From Rugamonas fusca (GTDB lineage: Bacteria; Pseudomonadota; Gammaproteobacteria; Burkholderiales; Burkholderiaceae_D), in assembly GCF_014042365.1 (NCBI RefSeq), contig NZ_JACEZS010000007.1, forward strand, positions 62,001-126,000: a stretch of 64,000 nucleotides of DNA. The letters run 5' to 3'. How positions within the stretch are numbered: the stretch's first letter is position 1; every line of letters starts with the position of its first letter. Under the pieces are notes generated by a model that saw nothing but the letters and a program-made list of their open reading frames with translations, was not told where the DNA came from and searched no databases. Below, piece by piece: positions 26,060 to 35,243 of this stretch. The position numbers and the translations under genes were made by a program.

Positions 26060-26392
26060 GTGAAAACGAAAACATTACCACTTGACGGAGACCGGCTGCT
26101 GGCCATGCTGTCGGCGCTGGCCAACCCGCACCGGCTGCGCATCATCGCCACGCTGGAATCGGGCGGGCGCAACTACGTCAGCCAGCTGGCGCGGGAGCTG
26201 GGCATCAGCCGCCCGCTGTTGCACCTGCACCTGCAAAAACTGGAGGATGCGGGGCTGGTGACGAGCCAGCTGGAACTGTCCCCGGACGGCAAGGCGCTCA
26301 AATTTTTCGAAGCGGCGCCATTCGACATCGAACTTACCCCGGCCGCCATCGCCCAGGCCGCGCAGTCCCTGACCAACAATACCGAAACATAG
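26060..26392 (+). CDS. ArsR-like winged-helix transcriptional regulator
   Basis: A 110-residue winged-helix protein: LSALANPHRLRIIATL, then QLARELGISRPLLHLHLQKLEDAGLV as recognition region, then a beta wing. No metal-binding Cys motif is seen, so the ligand is unclear. The GTG at 26060 is the preferred start; it has no SD and coincides with the predicted transcription start, so the message may be leaderless. Upstream ATGs in frame would put the promoter and dyad inside the gene. It is followed after 8 bp by a small membrane protein gene. Confidence 0.78.
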   Translation: MKTKTLPLDGDRLLAMLSALANPHRLRIIATLESGGRNYVSQLARELGISRPLLHLHLQKLEDAGLVTSQLELSPDGKALKFFEAAPFDIELTPAAIAQAAQSLTNNTET

Positions 26393-26400
26393 AGGCCATC

Positions 26401-26658
26401 ATGTCTGAAAGTGTGTTCCTGATTACGATCATCCTGCCGCTGATCACCGTCCTGGCGGTGTTCGCCATGCGCTACTATGCCGCCATCCAGCAGGCCAAGG
26501 CACGGCTGGCCAACGACAACGCCTACCGCCAGATCGCCGAGCAGGCGGCCGCCGCGCAAGCGGAAACGGCGCGCCGGCTAACGTCCATGGATGCCACGCT
26601 GACGGACCTGAAATCCCGCCTGGCGACGGTCGAAAAAGTGCTCAAGGAAGTCGAATAA
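26401..26658 (+). CDS. Small membrane protein with coiled-coil tail
   Basis: 85 residues: an N-terminal membrane helix (about 5-24) and a hydrophilic heptad-rich helix to the end (ARLANDNAYRQIAEQAAA..., then LKSRLATVEKVLKEVE). No known domain recognised. It is encoded right behind the ArsR-type regulator and probably co-transcribed, which suggests it belongs to that regulator's response. Convergent with glcF. Confidence 0.75.
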   Translation: MSESVFLITIILPLITVLAVFAMRYYAAIQQAKARLANDNAYRQIAEQAAAAQAETARRLTSMDATLTDLKSRLATVEKVLKEVE

Positions 26659-26673
26659 AGCAGCGCCGGCGCG

Positions 26674-27915
26674 TTAGGAAGCCAGCGCCCGGTCGATCAG
26701 TTCGATCCAGTGCTGCACCGGCGTTTGCGTGCCCGATTGCAGGTGGGCCTGGCAGCCCACGTTGGCCGACACAATCACTTGCGCTTCCGTCGCGGCCAGG
26801 TTGGCCAGCTTGCGGTCACGCAGCTGCAGCGACAGTTCCGGCTGCAGCAGCGAGTAGGTGCCGGCCGAACCGCAGCACAAATGGCTGTCGGCACACAGCT
26901 TCACATCCACGCCAGCGGCGCGCAGCACGCCTTCCACCTTGCCGCGGATCTGCTGGCCATGCTGCAGCGTGCACGGTGGATGGTAGGCCACCCGCTCACT
27001 GATCCTGCCGCGCAGCCGGCGTCCCAGTTCCTCCTCGAATTCCGGCATCACCTCGCTCAGATCGCGCGTCAACGCCGAGATGCGTTCGGCCTTGGCCGCA
27101 TACACCGCATCGTGCGCCAGCAGGTGGCCATATTCCTTGACGGTGGCGCCGCAGCCGGACGCCGTCATCACGATCGCTTCCACGCGCGGCGCGCCGTCCG
27201 TGCCTTCCACGTAGGGCCACCAGGCGTCGATGTTGCGGCGCATGTCGTCCAGGCCGCCGTCCTGGTCGTTCAGATGGTAGCGCAGCGCGCCGCAGCAGCC
27301 TGCCCTGGGGGCGCTCAGCAACTGCACGCCCAGCGCGTCCAGCACGCGCGCCGTGGCGCTGTTGATGTTGGGCGCCATGCCCGGCTGCGTACAGCCTTCC
27401 AGCACCAGCATCTTGCGCGCGTGCGTGCGGGCGGGACGCTGGCCGGCGCCGTGCGCATGCGGAATCTTGTCCTGCAAAGGCTTGGACAGCAAGGGCCGCA
27501 GCAACTGGCCCGCCTTGAGCGCCGGGGTGAACACCCAGCTGCGCGGCAGCGCTTCCTTGAGCACGGCGCGCTTGAAGCGCTCGGCCAGCGGGCGCTGCAC
27601 GCGCTGCTCCACCACCTTGCGGCCGATGTCGACCAGCCGGCCGTACTTGACGCCGGACGGGCAGGTCGATTCGCAGTTGCGGCACGTCAGGCAGCGGTCC
27701 AGGTGGCTCTGGGTCTTGGCCGTGACGGGCGCCCCTTCCAGCACCTGCTTGATCAGGTAGATGCGCCCGCGCGGCCCGTCCAGTTCATCGCCCAGCAACT
27801 GGTAGGTGGGACAGGTGGCCGTGCAAAAGCCGCAGTGCACGCAGGCGCGCAGGATGGCGTCGGCTTCCTCGCCGTCGCGGGTGTTCTTGATGAAATCGGC
27901 GAGATCAGTTTGCAT
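26674..27915 (-). CDS. glcF: Glycolate oxidase iron-sulfur subunit
   Basis: Electron-transfer subunit of glycolate oxidase. 413 residues with two 4Fe-4S motifs (CVHCGFCTATCP and CLTCRNCESTCP) and two C-terminal Cys-rich CCG-type motifs (GCCGALRYH and CCGSAGTY). It lies 9 bp downstream of glcE in the order glcD-glcE-glcF. The complex oxidises glycolate to glyoxylate at the inner membrane. Confidence 0.95.
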   Translation of the reverse strand: MQTDLADFIKNTRDGEEADAILRACVHCGFCTATCPTYQLLGDELDGPRGRIYLIKQVLEGAPVTAKTQSHLDRCLTCRNCESTCPSGVKYGRLVDIGRKVVEQRVQRPLAERFKRAVLKEALPRSWVFTPALKAGQLLRPLLSKPLQDKIPHAHGAGQRPARTHARKMLVLEGCTQPGMAPNINSATARVLDALGVQLLSAPRAGCCGALRYHLNDQDGGLDDMRRNIDAWWPYVEGTDGAPRVEAIVMTASGCGATVKEYGHLLAHDAVYAAKAERISALTRDLSEVMPEFEEELGRRLRGRISERVAYHPPCTLQHGQQIRGKVEGVLRAAGVDVKLCADSHLCCGSAGTYSLLQPELSLQLRDRKLANLAATEAQVIVSANVGCQAHLQSGTQTPVQHWIELIDRALAS

Positions 27916-27924
27916 GGTGCTCCA

Positions 27925-28974
27925 TCAGTACATGCGGCCGGGGTTGAAGATGCCGGCCGGGTCGAAGCTGGCCTTGAGGCGCTGGTGAATGGCCGCCACG
28001 GCCGGCGCCAGCGGCTGGAACACACCCGCCTTCCGGTCGCCGCCGCGGAACAGCGTGGCGTGCCCGCCCACGGCCGCCACCGTGCGGCGGATGCTGGCCG
28101 CGTCGCCGCCGGCCACGCGCAGCCAGCGCTGCGCGCCGCCCCACTCGATCAACTGTTCGCCTTTCAGCACCAGCGCGCTGGCCGTGGGCGGCACGGACAG
28201 CCGCCACAACTCGCCGCCATCGAAGAAGGCGTGGCGCTGGTCGCGCAGGCTGGCCCAGAACGCGCCATCATCGTCCACCGGCTGGCCACCGAGCCTGCGC
28301 CGCGCGGCCGCCACGGCCGCCTCGGCCCCGGACAGGCGCAGCGACAGGATGCCGTCGTGCCAACAACTGGCCGAGATGGGCAGCGGCTGCCCCCCCCACT
28401 CATTGAGGCGGCGCAGCGCGTCGATTTCCGACAATTCGAAGCGCACGCTGGCCTCGCACACGGGCTGCGGCAGCACCTTGAGCGACACGTCCAGGATCAG
28501 GCCCAGCGTGCCGAGCGAGCCGGCCAGCAGGCGCGAGACGTCATAGCCGGCCACGTTCTTCATCACCTGGCCGCCGAAGCACAGCAATTCGCCGTGCCCG
28601 TCCATCAGGGCCGCGCCCAGCACGAAATCGCGCACGGCGCCGGCGCTGGCGCGGCGCGGGCCGGACAACGCTGCCGCCACCACGCCGCCGATGGTGGAGG
28701 CGGCGCCGTAGCGGGGTGGTTCGAAGGCCAGCATCTGGCGCCGTTCGGCCAGCAGCGCCTCGATCTCGGCCAGCGGCGTGCCGCAGCGGGCCGTGATCAC
28801 CAGTTCCGTCGGTTCGTAGGCCAGCACGCCGCTGTAGGCTCGCGTGTCGAGCAACTCGCCGGTGGGCATGTTGCCGTACCAGTCCTTGGTGCCGCCGCCG
28901 CGCAGGCGCAATGGGGTGCCGGCGGCCGTGGCGGCGCGGATCCGCTCCTGGTATTGATTGATGATCGCTTGCAA
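27925..28974 (-). CDS. glcE: Glycolate oxidase FAD-binding subunit
   Basis: A 349-residue flavoprotein subunit with a PCMH-type FAD-binding domain. The N-terminal LRGGGTKDWYG and the central PRYGAASTIGGVVAAALSGPRRASAG match the family. Tightly spaced between glcD (10 bp) and glcF (9 bp), which shows one operon. Confidence 0.93.
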   Translation of the reverse strand: MQAIINQYQERIRAATAAGTPLRLRGGGTKDWYGNMPTGELLDTRAYSGVLAYEPTELVITARCGTPLAEIEALLAERRQMLAFEPPRYGAASTIGGVVAAALSGPRRASAGAVRDFVLGAALMDGHGELLCFGGQVMKNVAGYDVSRLLAGSLGTLGLILDVSLKVLPQPVCEASVRFELSEIDALRRLNEWGGQPLPISASCWHDGILSLRLSGAEAAVAAARRRLGGQPVDDDGAFWASLRDQRHAFFDGGELWRLSVPPTASALVLKGEQLIEWGGAQRWLRVAGGDAASIRRTVAAVGGHATLFRGGDRKAGVFQPLAPAVAAIHQRLKASFDPAGIFNPGRMY

Positions 28975-28984
28975 AGGGACTCCG

Positions 28985-30475
28985 TCAGAAACGCGGCAAG
29001 TTGGGGAATTTCAGCACCCCGCCCGTGACCCGCATCTTGCCCATGTCGGCGCAGCGGTTCAGGGTCGGTATCGCCTTGTCGGGATTGAGCAGCTTGAGCG
29101 GATCGAAGGCGCGCTTGACGGCGAAGAACGCTTCCAGCTCCTTGGCCGTGAACTGCTCGCACATGGAATTGATCTTCTCGATGCCCACCCCGTGCTCGCC
29201 CGTGATGGTGCCGCCCACTTCCACGCTCAGCGCCAGGATCTCGGCGCCGAACGCCTCCGCGCGCGCGAATTCGTCGGGCTGGTTGGCGTCGAACAGGATC
29301 AGCGGATGCAGGTTGCCGTCGCCCGCATGGAACACGTTGGCGCAGCGCAGGCCGTACTTGGTTTCCATGCGCGCGATCCCGGCCAGCACTTCGGCCAGCC
29401 GCTTGCGGGGAATGGTGCCATCCATGCAGTAGTAATCGGGCGAGATGCGGCCGGCAGCCGGGAAGGCGTTCTTGCGGCCGGACCAGAAGCGCAGCCGCTC
29501 GGCTTCGTTCTGCGACACGGCGATGGCGCTGGCGCCGGCCGCCTGCAGCACGGCCGTCATGCGCGCGATGTCTTCTTCCACTTCCTCGGGGGTGCCGTCG
29601 GCCTCGCACAGCAGGATGGCGGCCGCCTCGGTGTCGTAACCAGCCTTGCAGAATGGCTCGACCATGCGGGCCGAGGTCTGGTCCATCATCTCCAGCCCGG
29701 CCGGGATGATGCCGGCCGCGATCAGGTCGGCCACGGCGTTGCAGCCCGCGCCCACCTCGCCGAACGAGGCCATGATCACGCGCGCCGTGGACGGCTTGGG
29801 AATCAGCCTGACCGTCACTTCCGTCACGATGCCCAGCATGCCTTCGGAACCGATGAACACGGCCAGCAGGTCCAGCCCCGGCGCATCCAGCGACTCGCCA
29901 CCCAGCTCCACCACCTCGCCCTCGATGGTGACCATGCGCACGCGCAGCACGTTGTGCACCGTCAGGCCGTATTTCAGGCAGTGCACGCCGCCCGAATTCT
30001 CGGCCACGTTGCCGCCAATGGTGCAGGCGATCTGCGACGAGGGATCAGGCGCGTAGTACAGCTCGTGGCGGGCGGCGGCGTCGGAAATGGCCAGGTTGCG
30101 CACGCCCGGTTGCACCACGGCCGTGCGGGAATACGCATCCATGCGGATGATCTGGTTCATGCGCGCCGTGGACAGCACCACGCCGTCGGCAATCGGCATG
30201 GCGCCGCCGGACAGGCCGGTTCCCGCCCCGCGCGGCACGATGGGCACATTGAGCTCGCGGCACACGTTGACGATGGCGATCACCTGCGCCTCGCTGTCGG
30301 GCAGCACCACCACCATGGGCAGTTGGCGGTAGGCGGCCAGGCCGTCGCATTCATAGGGCCGGGTATCCTCCGGCTCGGCCAGCACGCAGCGTGCGGGCAG
30401 CACGGCGCGCAAGGCGTCGGCCACTTGCTGGCGGCGCGCGAACAGGTTGGCCGGATCGGGGGCAGTGGTATGCAT
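28985..30475 (-). CDS. glcD: Glycolate oxidase catalytic subunit
   Basis: A 496-residue FAD-linked oxidase of the GlcD/D-lactate dehydrogenase family. Seen are the FAD loop PRGAGTGLSGGAMP, the following CTIGGNVAENSGG, and the C-terminal substrate domain with HAGDGNLHP and GEHGVGIEK. The frame is open to a GTG at 30517, but the ATG at 30475 gives the usual family length. First gene of glcDEF. No glycolate-responsive glcC regulator lies next to it. Confidence 0.95.
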   Translation of the reverse strand: MHTTAPDPANLFARRQQVADALRAVLPARCVLAEPEDTRPYECDGLAAYRQLPMVVVLPDSEAQVIAIVNVCRELNVPIVPRGAGTGLSGGAMPIADGVVLSTARMNQIIRMDAYSRTAVVQPGVRNLAISDAAARHELYYAPDPSSQIACTIGGNVAENSGGVHCLKYGLTVHNVLRVRMVTIEGEVVELGGESLDAPGLDLLAVFIGSEGMLGIVTEVTVRLIPKPSTARVIMASFGEVGAGCNAVADLIAAGIIPAGLEMMDQTSARMVEPFCKAGYDTEAAAILLCEADGTPEEVEEDIARMTAVLQAAGASAIAVSQNEAERLRFWSGRKNAFPAAGRISPDYYCMDGTIPRKRLAEVLAGIARMETKYGLRCANVFHAGDGNLHPLILFDANQPDEFARAEAFGAEILALSVEVGGTITGEHGVGIEKINSMCEQFTAKELEAFFAVKRAFDPLKLLNPDKAIPTLNRCADMGKMRVTGGVLKFPNLPRF

Positions 30476-30655
30476 GGCGGCGAAGGGAGCTAGTCGATAG
30501 ACATCGATTGTAAGCACAAACGGCGCCGCCGTCCCGCCGGGCGATCAATTGAGGCCAAGACCTGATGCCGATTCGCCGCGTCGGCGGTGGGGGAAATGCG
30601 CTGCGGCGGGCCGATTTGGCGTATCCTCACAGCTTTTCACGGATCAGGAACCATC

Positions 30656-31210
30656 ATGGGCAACCGACTCTCCAAGATCGCCACCCGCACCGGCGACAAC
30701 GGCACCACCGGCCTGGGCGACGGCACGCGCACCGACAAGGACAGCGTGCGGGTGCACGCCATGGGCGACGTGGACGAACTCAATTCCAACATCGGCCTGC
30801 TGCTGTGCGAAGCCATGCCCGACGACCTGCGCGAGGAGCTGGTGACGATCCAGCACGACCTGTTCGACCTGGGCGGGGAACTGTGCATCCCCGGCTACCA
30901 GATGATCACCGAGGCCCACGTGGCCCGGCTCGACGAGCTGCTGGCCAAGTACAACGCCGACCTGCCGGCGCTGACGGAATTCATCCTGCCGGCCGGCTCG
31001 CGGGCGGCCGCCGTGGCGCACGTGTGCCGCACCGTGTGCCGCCGCGCGGAACGGGCCATCGTCACCCTGGGCAAGGCCGAGACCATCCACGACCACCCGC
31101 GCCAGTATGTGAACCGGCTGTCGGACCTGATGTTCGTGCTGTCGCGCGTGCTCAACCGCTACGCCGGCGGCAGCGACGTGCTGTGGCAGCACGAGCGCAA
31201 ACGCGGCTGA
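30656..31210 (+). CDS. Cob(I)yrinic acid a,c-diamide adenosyltransferase (PduO type)
   Basis: ATP:cob(I)alamin adenosyltransferase that makes adenosylcobalamin. 184 residues with the N-terminal ATP loop TRTGDNGTTGLGDG and the helix CRTVCRRAERAIVTL typical of PduO-type enzymes. The ATG at 30656 has AGGAA 5 nt upstream, so the open frame before it is not used. It is divergent from glcD. Confidence 0.95.
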   Translation: MGNRLSKIATRTGDNGTTGLGDGTRTDKDSVRVHAMGDVDELNSNIGLLLCEAMPDDLREELVTIQHDLFDLGGELCIPGYQMITEAHVARLDELLAKYNADLPALTEFILPAGSRAAAVAHVCRTVCRRAERAIVTLGKAETIHDHPRQYVNRLSDLMFVLSRVLNRYAGGSDVLWQHERKRG

Positions 31211-31265
31211 CGCTCCCCTTCAACCAGCGCGGGCCGGGACAGGTCCGCCGCCACCCGGAGTACGC

Positions 31266-32381
31266 ATGACACCACGTTTTGCTGCGCCGTCCGCCATCGC
31301 GCGGGCCATGCTGTTCTGCGGCGCCCTGCTGGCCGCGCGCGCACACGCGGATGCGCCCGCGGCGCCCCAGCAATTCGCCCGCCTCGGCGACGTGACGCTG
31401 GAGAACGGCGCCGTCATTCACGACTGCCAGCTCGGCTACCGCGCCCTGGGCACGCTCAACGCCGCGCGCGACAACGCCATCCTGGTGCCCACCTGGCATA
31501 CGGGCACCAGCGCGCAGTTGCTGGAGGTGCTGGGGCCGCAAGGCCTGTTCGATACGGCGCCCTACTTCGTGATCCTGGTCGATGCGCTGGGCAATGGCGT
31601 GTCCTGCTCGCCGTCCAACAGCGCCAGCCAGCACGGCAAGGCCTTCCCCGCCTTCACCATCCGCGACATGGTGGCCAGCGAGCACCGGCTGTTGACGGAA
31701 AAGCTGGGTATCAGCCACCTGCGGGCCGTGGTCGGCTACTCGATGGGCGGCATGCAAACGCTCCAGTGGATGGTGAGCCATCCCCGCTTCATGGATGTCG
31801 CCATTCCCATCGCCGCCACGCCGCGCCTGTCCAGCTACGACCTGCTGTTCTGGCGCACGGCCGAACAGGCCATCGTCAGCGACGCCGCGTTCGCCGGTGG
31901 CGACTATCAGCGCAACCCGCCGCTGCCCCTGTTCCAGATGGTGTTCGCGCTGAACGCCACCTCGCCCGACTTCCGGCAGCGCAAAACGGCGCCGGCTGAT
32001 TTCGACAAGTTCCTGCGCGAGACGGTGGCGCCCGATCCGGAAGCGCCCGATGCCAACGACAACCTGGCGCAGATCCGCGCCCTGCTCAGCCAGGATATCG
32101 GCGCCGGGCCGGGTGGGCCGCAAGGGCTGGAACAGGCGGCGGCGCGGGTGCGCGCACGCGTCCACCTGATCAACGCGCGGCAGGACCAGCTGGTCAACCC
32201 GCGCGCGGCGCAGGCGCTGGCGCCGCTGCTGCATGCGCGCGTGACCTTGCTCGACAGTGAATGCGGCCACTTTGCCATCCAGTGCGACATGGCGCCGATA
32301 CGCGCGGCAATCGAAGCGGAGCTCAAGCCCCAAGTGGCCGGCGCCACCGCGACGGCTCGACCTGAACACGCACCCAAGTAA
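31266..32381 (+). CDS. Exported MetX-like alpha/beta hydrolase
   Basis: A 371-residue alpha/beta-hydrolase fold protein resembling homoserine O-acetyltransferase (MetX), with nucleophile S159 in GYSMGG and a likely late His in CGHFAIQCD. Unlike biosynthetic MetX it starts with a signal peptide (about 1-29, AMLFCGALLAARAHA), so it should act outside the cytoplasm, probably as an esterase or acyltransferase. The substrate is unknown. It follows the adenosyltransferase gene by 55 bp. Confidence 0.8.
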   Translation: MTPRFAAPSAIARAMLFCGALLAARAHADAPAAPQQFARLGDVTLENGAVIHDCQLGYRALGTLNAARDNAILVPTWHTGTSAQLLEVLGPQGLFDTAPYFVILVDALGNGVSCSPSNSASQHGKAFPAFTIRDMVASEHRLLTEKLGISHLRAVVGYSMGGMQTLQWMVSHPRFMDVAIPIAATPRLSSYDLLFWRTAEQAIVSDAAFAGGDYQRNPPLPLFQMVFALNATSPDFRQRKTAPADFDKFLRETVAPDPEAPDANDNLAQIRALLSQDIGAGPGGPQGLEQAAARVRARVHLINARQDQLVNPRAAQALAPLLHARVTLLDSECGHFAIQCDMAPIRAAIEAELKPQVAGATATARPEHAPK

Positions 32382-32435
32382 CCATGGCGTTGCCCACGCC
32401 CGCGTAGGCGCCCCTGGCGCGCCCGGGCCCGCACA

Positions 32436-33203
32436 TCACGGCGACACGGCCAGCGGCGCATCTGTCCCCAGCAGCACGGCCATGCCCTTGGCCATGCTGA
32501 GGCGGGAGGCGGCGGCTGGATGGTCGGCGACCAGGGCGGCCGGCTCCTGGGCCGCCAGCTTGCCGTAGAAGCGCACCATGGCCGACGGCGGCCAGCCGGC
32601 CCGGTGGGCTAGCACCATGCCCAACTGGTCGGCCTCGCTCTCCTGCATCATTGACAAGTCGGACAGCCGAATTTGCAGCGACAGGTCGCTGTCGAGCCGC
32701 TCCATGAGCACGTCCAGCGGCAGTGGCGGCCGGCGCACCAGCAGGAAGGCCTCGGACAAGGTCTCGCGCACATGTTCGGCCACGGCGTGGGCCACCTCGT
32801 GGGCCAGCAGCGTGGCCAGTTCGCCGTCATCCAGCGCCAGCTGGCGCACAAACGCGCTGCCAACGAGGATTTTTCCGCCCGCCATACAGACGGCATCGAC
32901 TCCCGGATCGCTGGTCGTATGCAGTTCCCATTGCCATTGGGCCGCATCCGGCTTGAGCGTGATGGCGGCCCGTATCAGCCCGGCGCTAATGGAACGCAAG
33001 CGGACCAGCAGGCCGGGATCGTCATCAAGCTTGCCGGTGGCGGCCAGCTCCACCACGCGTTCGATGTAGCGGTCCTCGACCTGGCTATCGACCGCATCGG
33101 TGGAGAAACGCAATTCCTGCCAGCGCCCCGATTCCGGCACCTGGCTTTGCGCCGCGCCGCAGCAAAGGCAAAAGATCGCCGTCCACAAGCAAATCCGGTG
33201 CAT
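32436..33203 (-). CDS. M48-family zinc metalloprotease, exported
   Basis: A 255-residue protein with an N-terminal signal (MHRICLWTAIFCLCCGAAQS) and the zinc motif HEVAHA (H135, E136, H139); the third ligand is probably the Glu in ESEADQLG near 189. The pattern matches M48 peptidases such as LoiP/BepA-like envelope proteases. The ATG at 33203 is chosen because it starts the signal peptide. A palindromic element lies between its promoter region and dxs. Confidence 0.85.
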   Translation of the reverse strand: MHRICLWTAIFCLCCGAAQSQVPESGRWQELRFSTDAVDSQVEDRYIERVVELAATGKLDDDPGLLVRLRSISAGLIRAAITLKPDAAQWQWELHTTSDPGVDAVCMAGGKILVGSAFVRQLALDDGELATLLAHEVAHAVAEHVRETLSEAFLLVRRPPLPLDVLMERLDSDLSLQIRLSDLSMMQESEADQLGMVLAHRAGWPPSAMVRFYGKLAAQEPAALVADHPAAASRLSMAKGMAVLLGTDAPLAVSP

Positions 33204-33271
33204 ATCGCCCCCATGCCGGTATAAACGATTTATACCAATATAGGCCCGAAATATCCCGGACACAACAAAAA

Positions 33272-33360
33272 AAAAATCGGGGACGTACCCCGGTTTTCCC
33301 AGCCAGAAAAACCGTGTTACGTCCCCGATTTTTCTGGCGGGGAAAACCGGGGTCCGTCCC
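33272..33360. repeat. Palindromic element D, mosaic of two repeat types
   Basis: The segment reads in order: ATCGGGGACGTA, CCCCGGTTTTCCC, AGCCAGAAAAA, CCGTGT, TACGTCCCCGAT, TTTTCTGGC, GGGGAAAACCGGGG, TCCGTCCC. The pieces pair crosswise (first with fifth, second with seventh, third with sixth), so several hairpins compete. It looks like an element carrying the TCGGGGACGTA core with a second copy, of the GGGGTCCGTCCC type seen in element C, joined or inserted. Confidence 0.85.
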
Positions 33361-33367
33361 GGATTAT

Positions 33368-35239
33368 TTAGCCGTTGTTGACGACCAGGCGCGGTACGTC
33401 GGCGCCGTAGCGCTGGCGGATCGAGGCGGCGATGCCGTCCGCGTCCAGGCCGACGCCGGCCAGCAGCTTGGCCGGGTCGCCATGGTCGATGAACTTGTCG
33501 GGCAGGCCCAGCATCAGGATCGGCTTGACGATGCCTGCGGCGGCCAGCGCTTCGGCCACGGCGGCGCCCGCGCCGCCCATGATGCACCCCTCTTCCACCG
33601 TCACCAGGTAGTCGTGCTCGGCGGCCAGTTGCTTGACCAGTTCCACGTCCAGCGGTTTGACGAAGCGCATGTTGGCCACCGTGGCGTCGAGCGAGGCGGC
33701 CGCCTTGACGGACGGCGCCACCATCGAGCCGAAGGCCAGGATGGCGATCTTCTGGCCACGGCGCTTGATTTCACCCTTGCCGATTTCGATGGTCGTCAGC
33801 GCGGGGTCAATGGCCGCGCCGATGCCGGCGCCGCGCGGATAGCGAATCGCGGCCGGGCCGTGGTACTGGTAGCCGGTGGTGAGCATCTGGCGGCACTCGT
33901 TCTCGTCCGAGGCGGCCATGATGACCATGTTGGGGATGCAGCGCAAATACGCCATGTCGTAGTTGCCGGCGTGGGTGGCGCCGTCCGCGCCCACCAGGCC
34001 GGCACGGTCGAGCGCGAACGTCACGTCCAGGTTTTGCAGCGCCACGTCGTGGATCAACTGGTCGTAGGCGCGCTGCAGGAATGTGGAGTAGATCGCCACC
34101 ACCGGCTTGAGCCCTTCGCAGGCCAGGCCGGCGCCGAAGGTGACGGCGTGCTGCTCGGCGATGCCGACGTCGAAATAGCGGTCCGGGAACTGCTGCTCGA
34201 AGCGCACCATGCCCGAGCCTTCGCGCATGGCCGGCGTGATGCCGACCAGGCGCTTGTCGGCGGCGGCCATGTCGCACAGCCAGTTGCCGAATACTTCCGT
34301 GTACGTGATCTTGCCGGGCGCCGTGGATGGCTTGATGCCTTCGGCCGGATTGAACTTGGGCGTGCCGTGGTACAGGATAGGCTCGGCCTCGGCCAGCTTG
34401 TAACCCTGGCCCTTCTTGGTCACCACGTGCAGGAACTGCGGGCCCTTGAGCTGCTTGATGTTCTGCAGCGTGGGGATCAGCGATTCAAGGTCGTGGCCGT
34501 CGATGGGGCCAATGTAGTTGAAGCCGAATTCCTCGAACATGGTGGCCGGCACCACCATGCCCTTGGCGTGTTCTTCCAGCCGCTTGGCCAGCTCCAGCAC
34601 GGGCGCCGGCAACACCGACTTGCCCACGTTCTTGGCGGCCGCGTAGAACTGGCCCGACATCAGGCGTGCCAGGTAGCGGTTCAAGGCGCCCACGGGCGGC
34701 GAGATCGACATGTCATTGTCGTTCAGGATCACCAGCAGGTTCAGGTCTTCCTGTACGCCGGCGTTGTTGAGCGCCTCGAAGGCCATGCCGGCCGTCATCG
34801 AGCCGTCGCCGATCACGGCGATGGCGTGGCGCTGCTCGCCCTTGATCTTGGCCGCCTGCGCCATGCCCAGCGCGGCCGAGATCGAAGTTGACGAGTGGGC
34901 CGTGCCGAAGGTGTCGTATTCGCTTTCGTCGCGCTTGGGGAAGCCGGAGATGCCGTCCAGCTGGCGCAGCGTGTGCATGCGCTCGCGCCGGCCGGTAAGG
35001 ATCTTGTGCGAGTAGGTCTGGTGGCCCACGTCCCACACGATGCGGTCATGCGGTGTGTTGAACACGTAGTGCAGCGCCACCGTCAGTTCCACCGTGCCCA
35101 GGTTGGACGACAGGTGGCCGCCCGTCTTGGAGACGGAATCGAGCAGGTAGTGGCGCAGTTCATGGGCCAGCGGCGTGAGCTGATGGCGCGCCAGTTTGCG
35201 CACATCGGCCGGGGAATCTATGGTTTCGAGCAAATTCAT
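33368..35239 (-). CDS. dxs: 1-deoxy-D-xylulose-5-phosphate synthase
   Basis: First enzyme of the MEP isoprenoid pathway, thiamine diphosphate dependent. 623 residues, the normal length. The ThDP-binding motif [18 protein letters not shown], the early [12 protein letters not shown] and the transketolase-like second domain ([26 protein letters not shown]) are present. It follows ispA by 4 bp; xseB-ispA-dxs forms an operon. Confidence 0.97.
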   Translation of the reverse strand: MNLLETIDSPADVRKLARHQLTPLAHELRHYLLDSVSKTGGHLSSNLGTVELTVALHYVFNTPHDRIVWDVGHQTYSHKILTGRRERMHTLRQLDGISGFPKRDESEYDTFGTAHSSTSISAALGMAQAAKIKGEQRHAIAVIGDGSMTAGMAFEALNNAGVQEDLNLLVILNDNDMSISPPVGALNRYLARLMSGQFYAAAKNVGKSVLPAPVLELAKRLEEHAKGMVVPATMFEEFGFNYIGPIDGHDLESLIPTLQNIKQLKGPQFLHVVTKKGQGYKLAEAEPILYHGTPKFNPAEGIKPSTAPGKITYTEVFGNWLCDMAAADKRLVGITPAMREGSGMVRFEQQFPDRYFDVGIAEQHAVTFGAGLACEGLKPVVAIYSTFLQRAYDQLIHDVALQNLDVTFALDRAGLVGADGATHAGNYDMAYLRCIPNMVIMAASDENECRQMLTTGYQYHGPAAIRYPRGAGIGAAIDPALTTIEIGKGEIKRRGQKIAILAFGSMVAPSVKAAASLDATVANMRFVKPLDVELVKQLAAEHDYLVTVEEGCIMGGAGAAVAEALAAAGIVKPILMLGLPDKFIDHGDPAKLLAGVGLDADGIAASIRQRYGADVPRLVVNNG

Positions 35240-35243
35240 TTTC

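Noticed and set aside
26710..29028. 772-codon open frame on the plus strand
   Set aside because: Antisense to glcF and glcE, which have complete iron-sulfur and FAD motifs.
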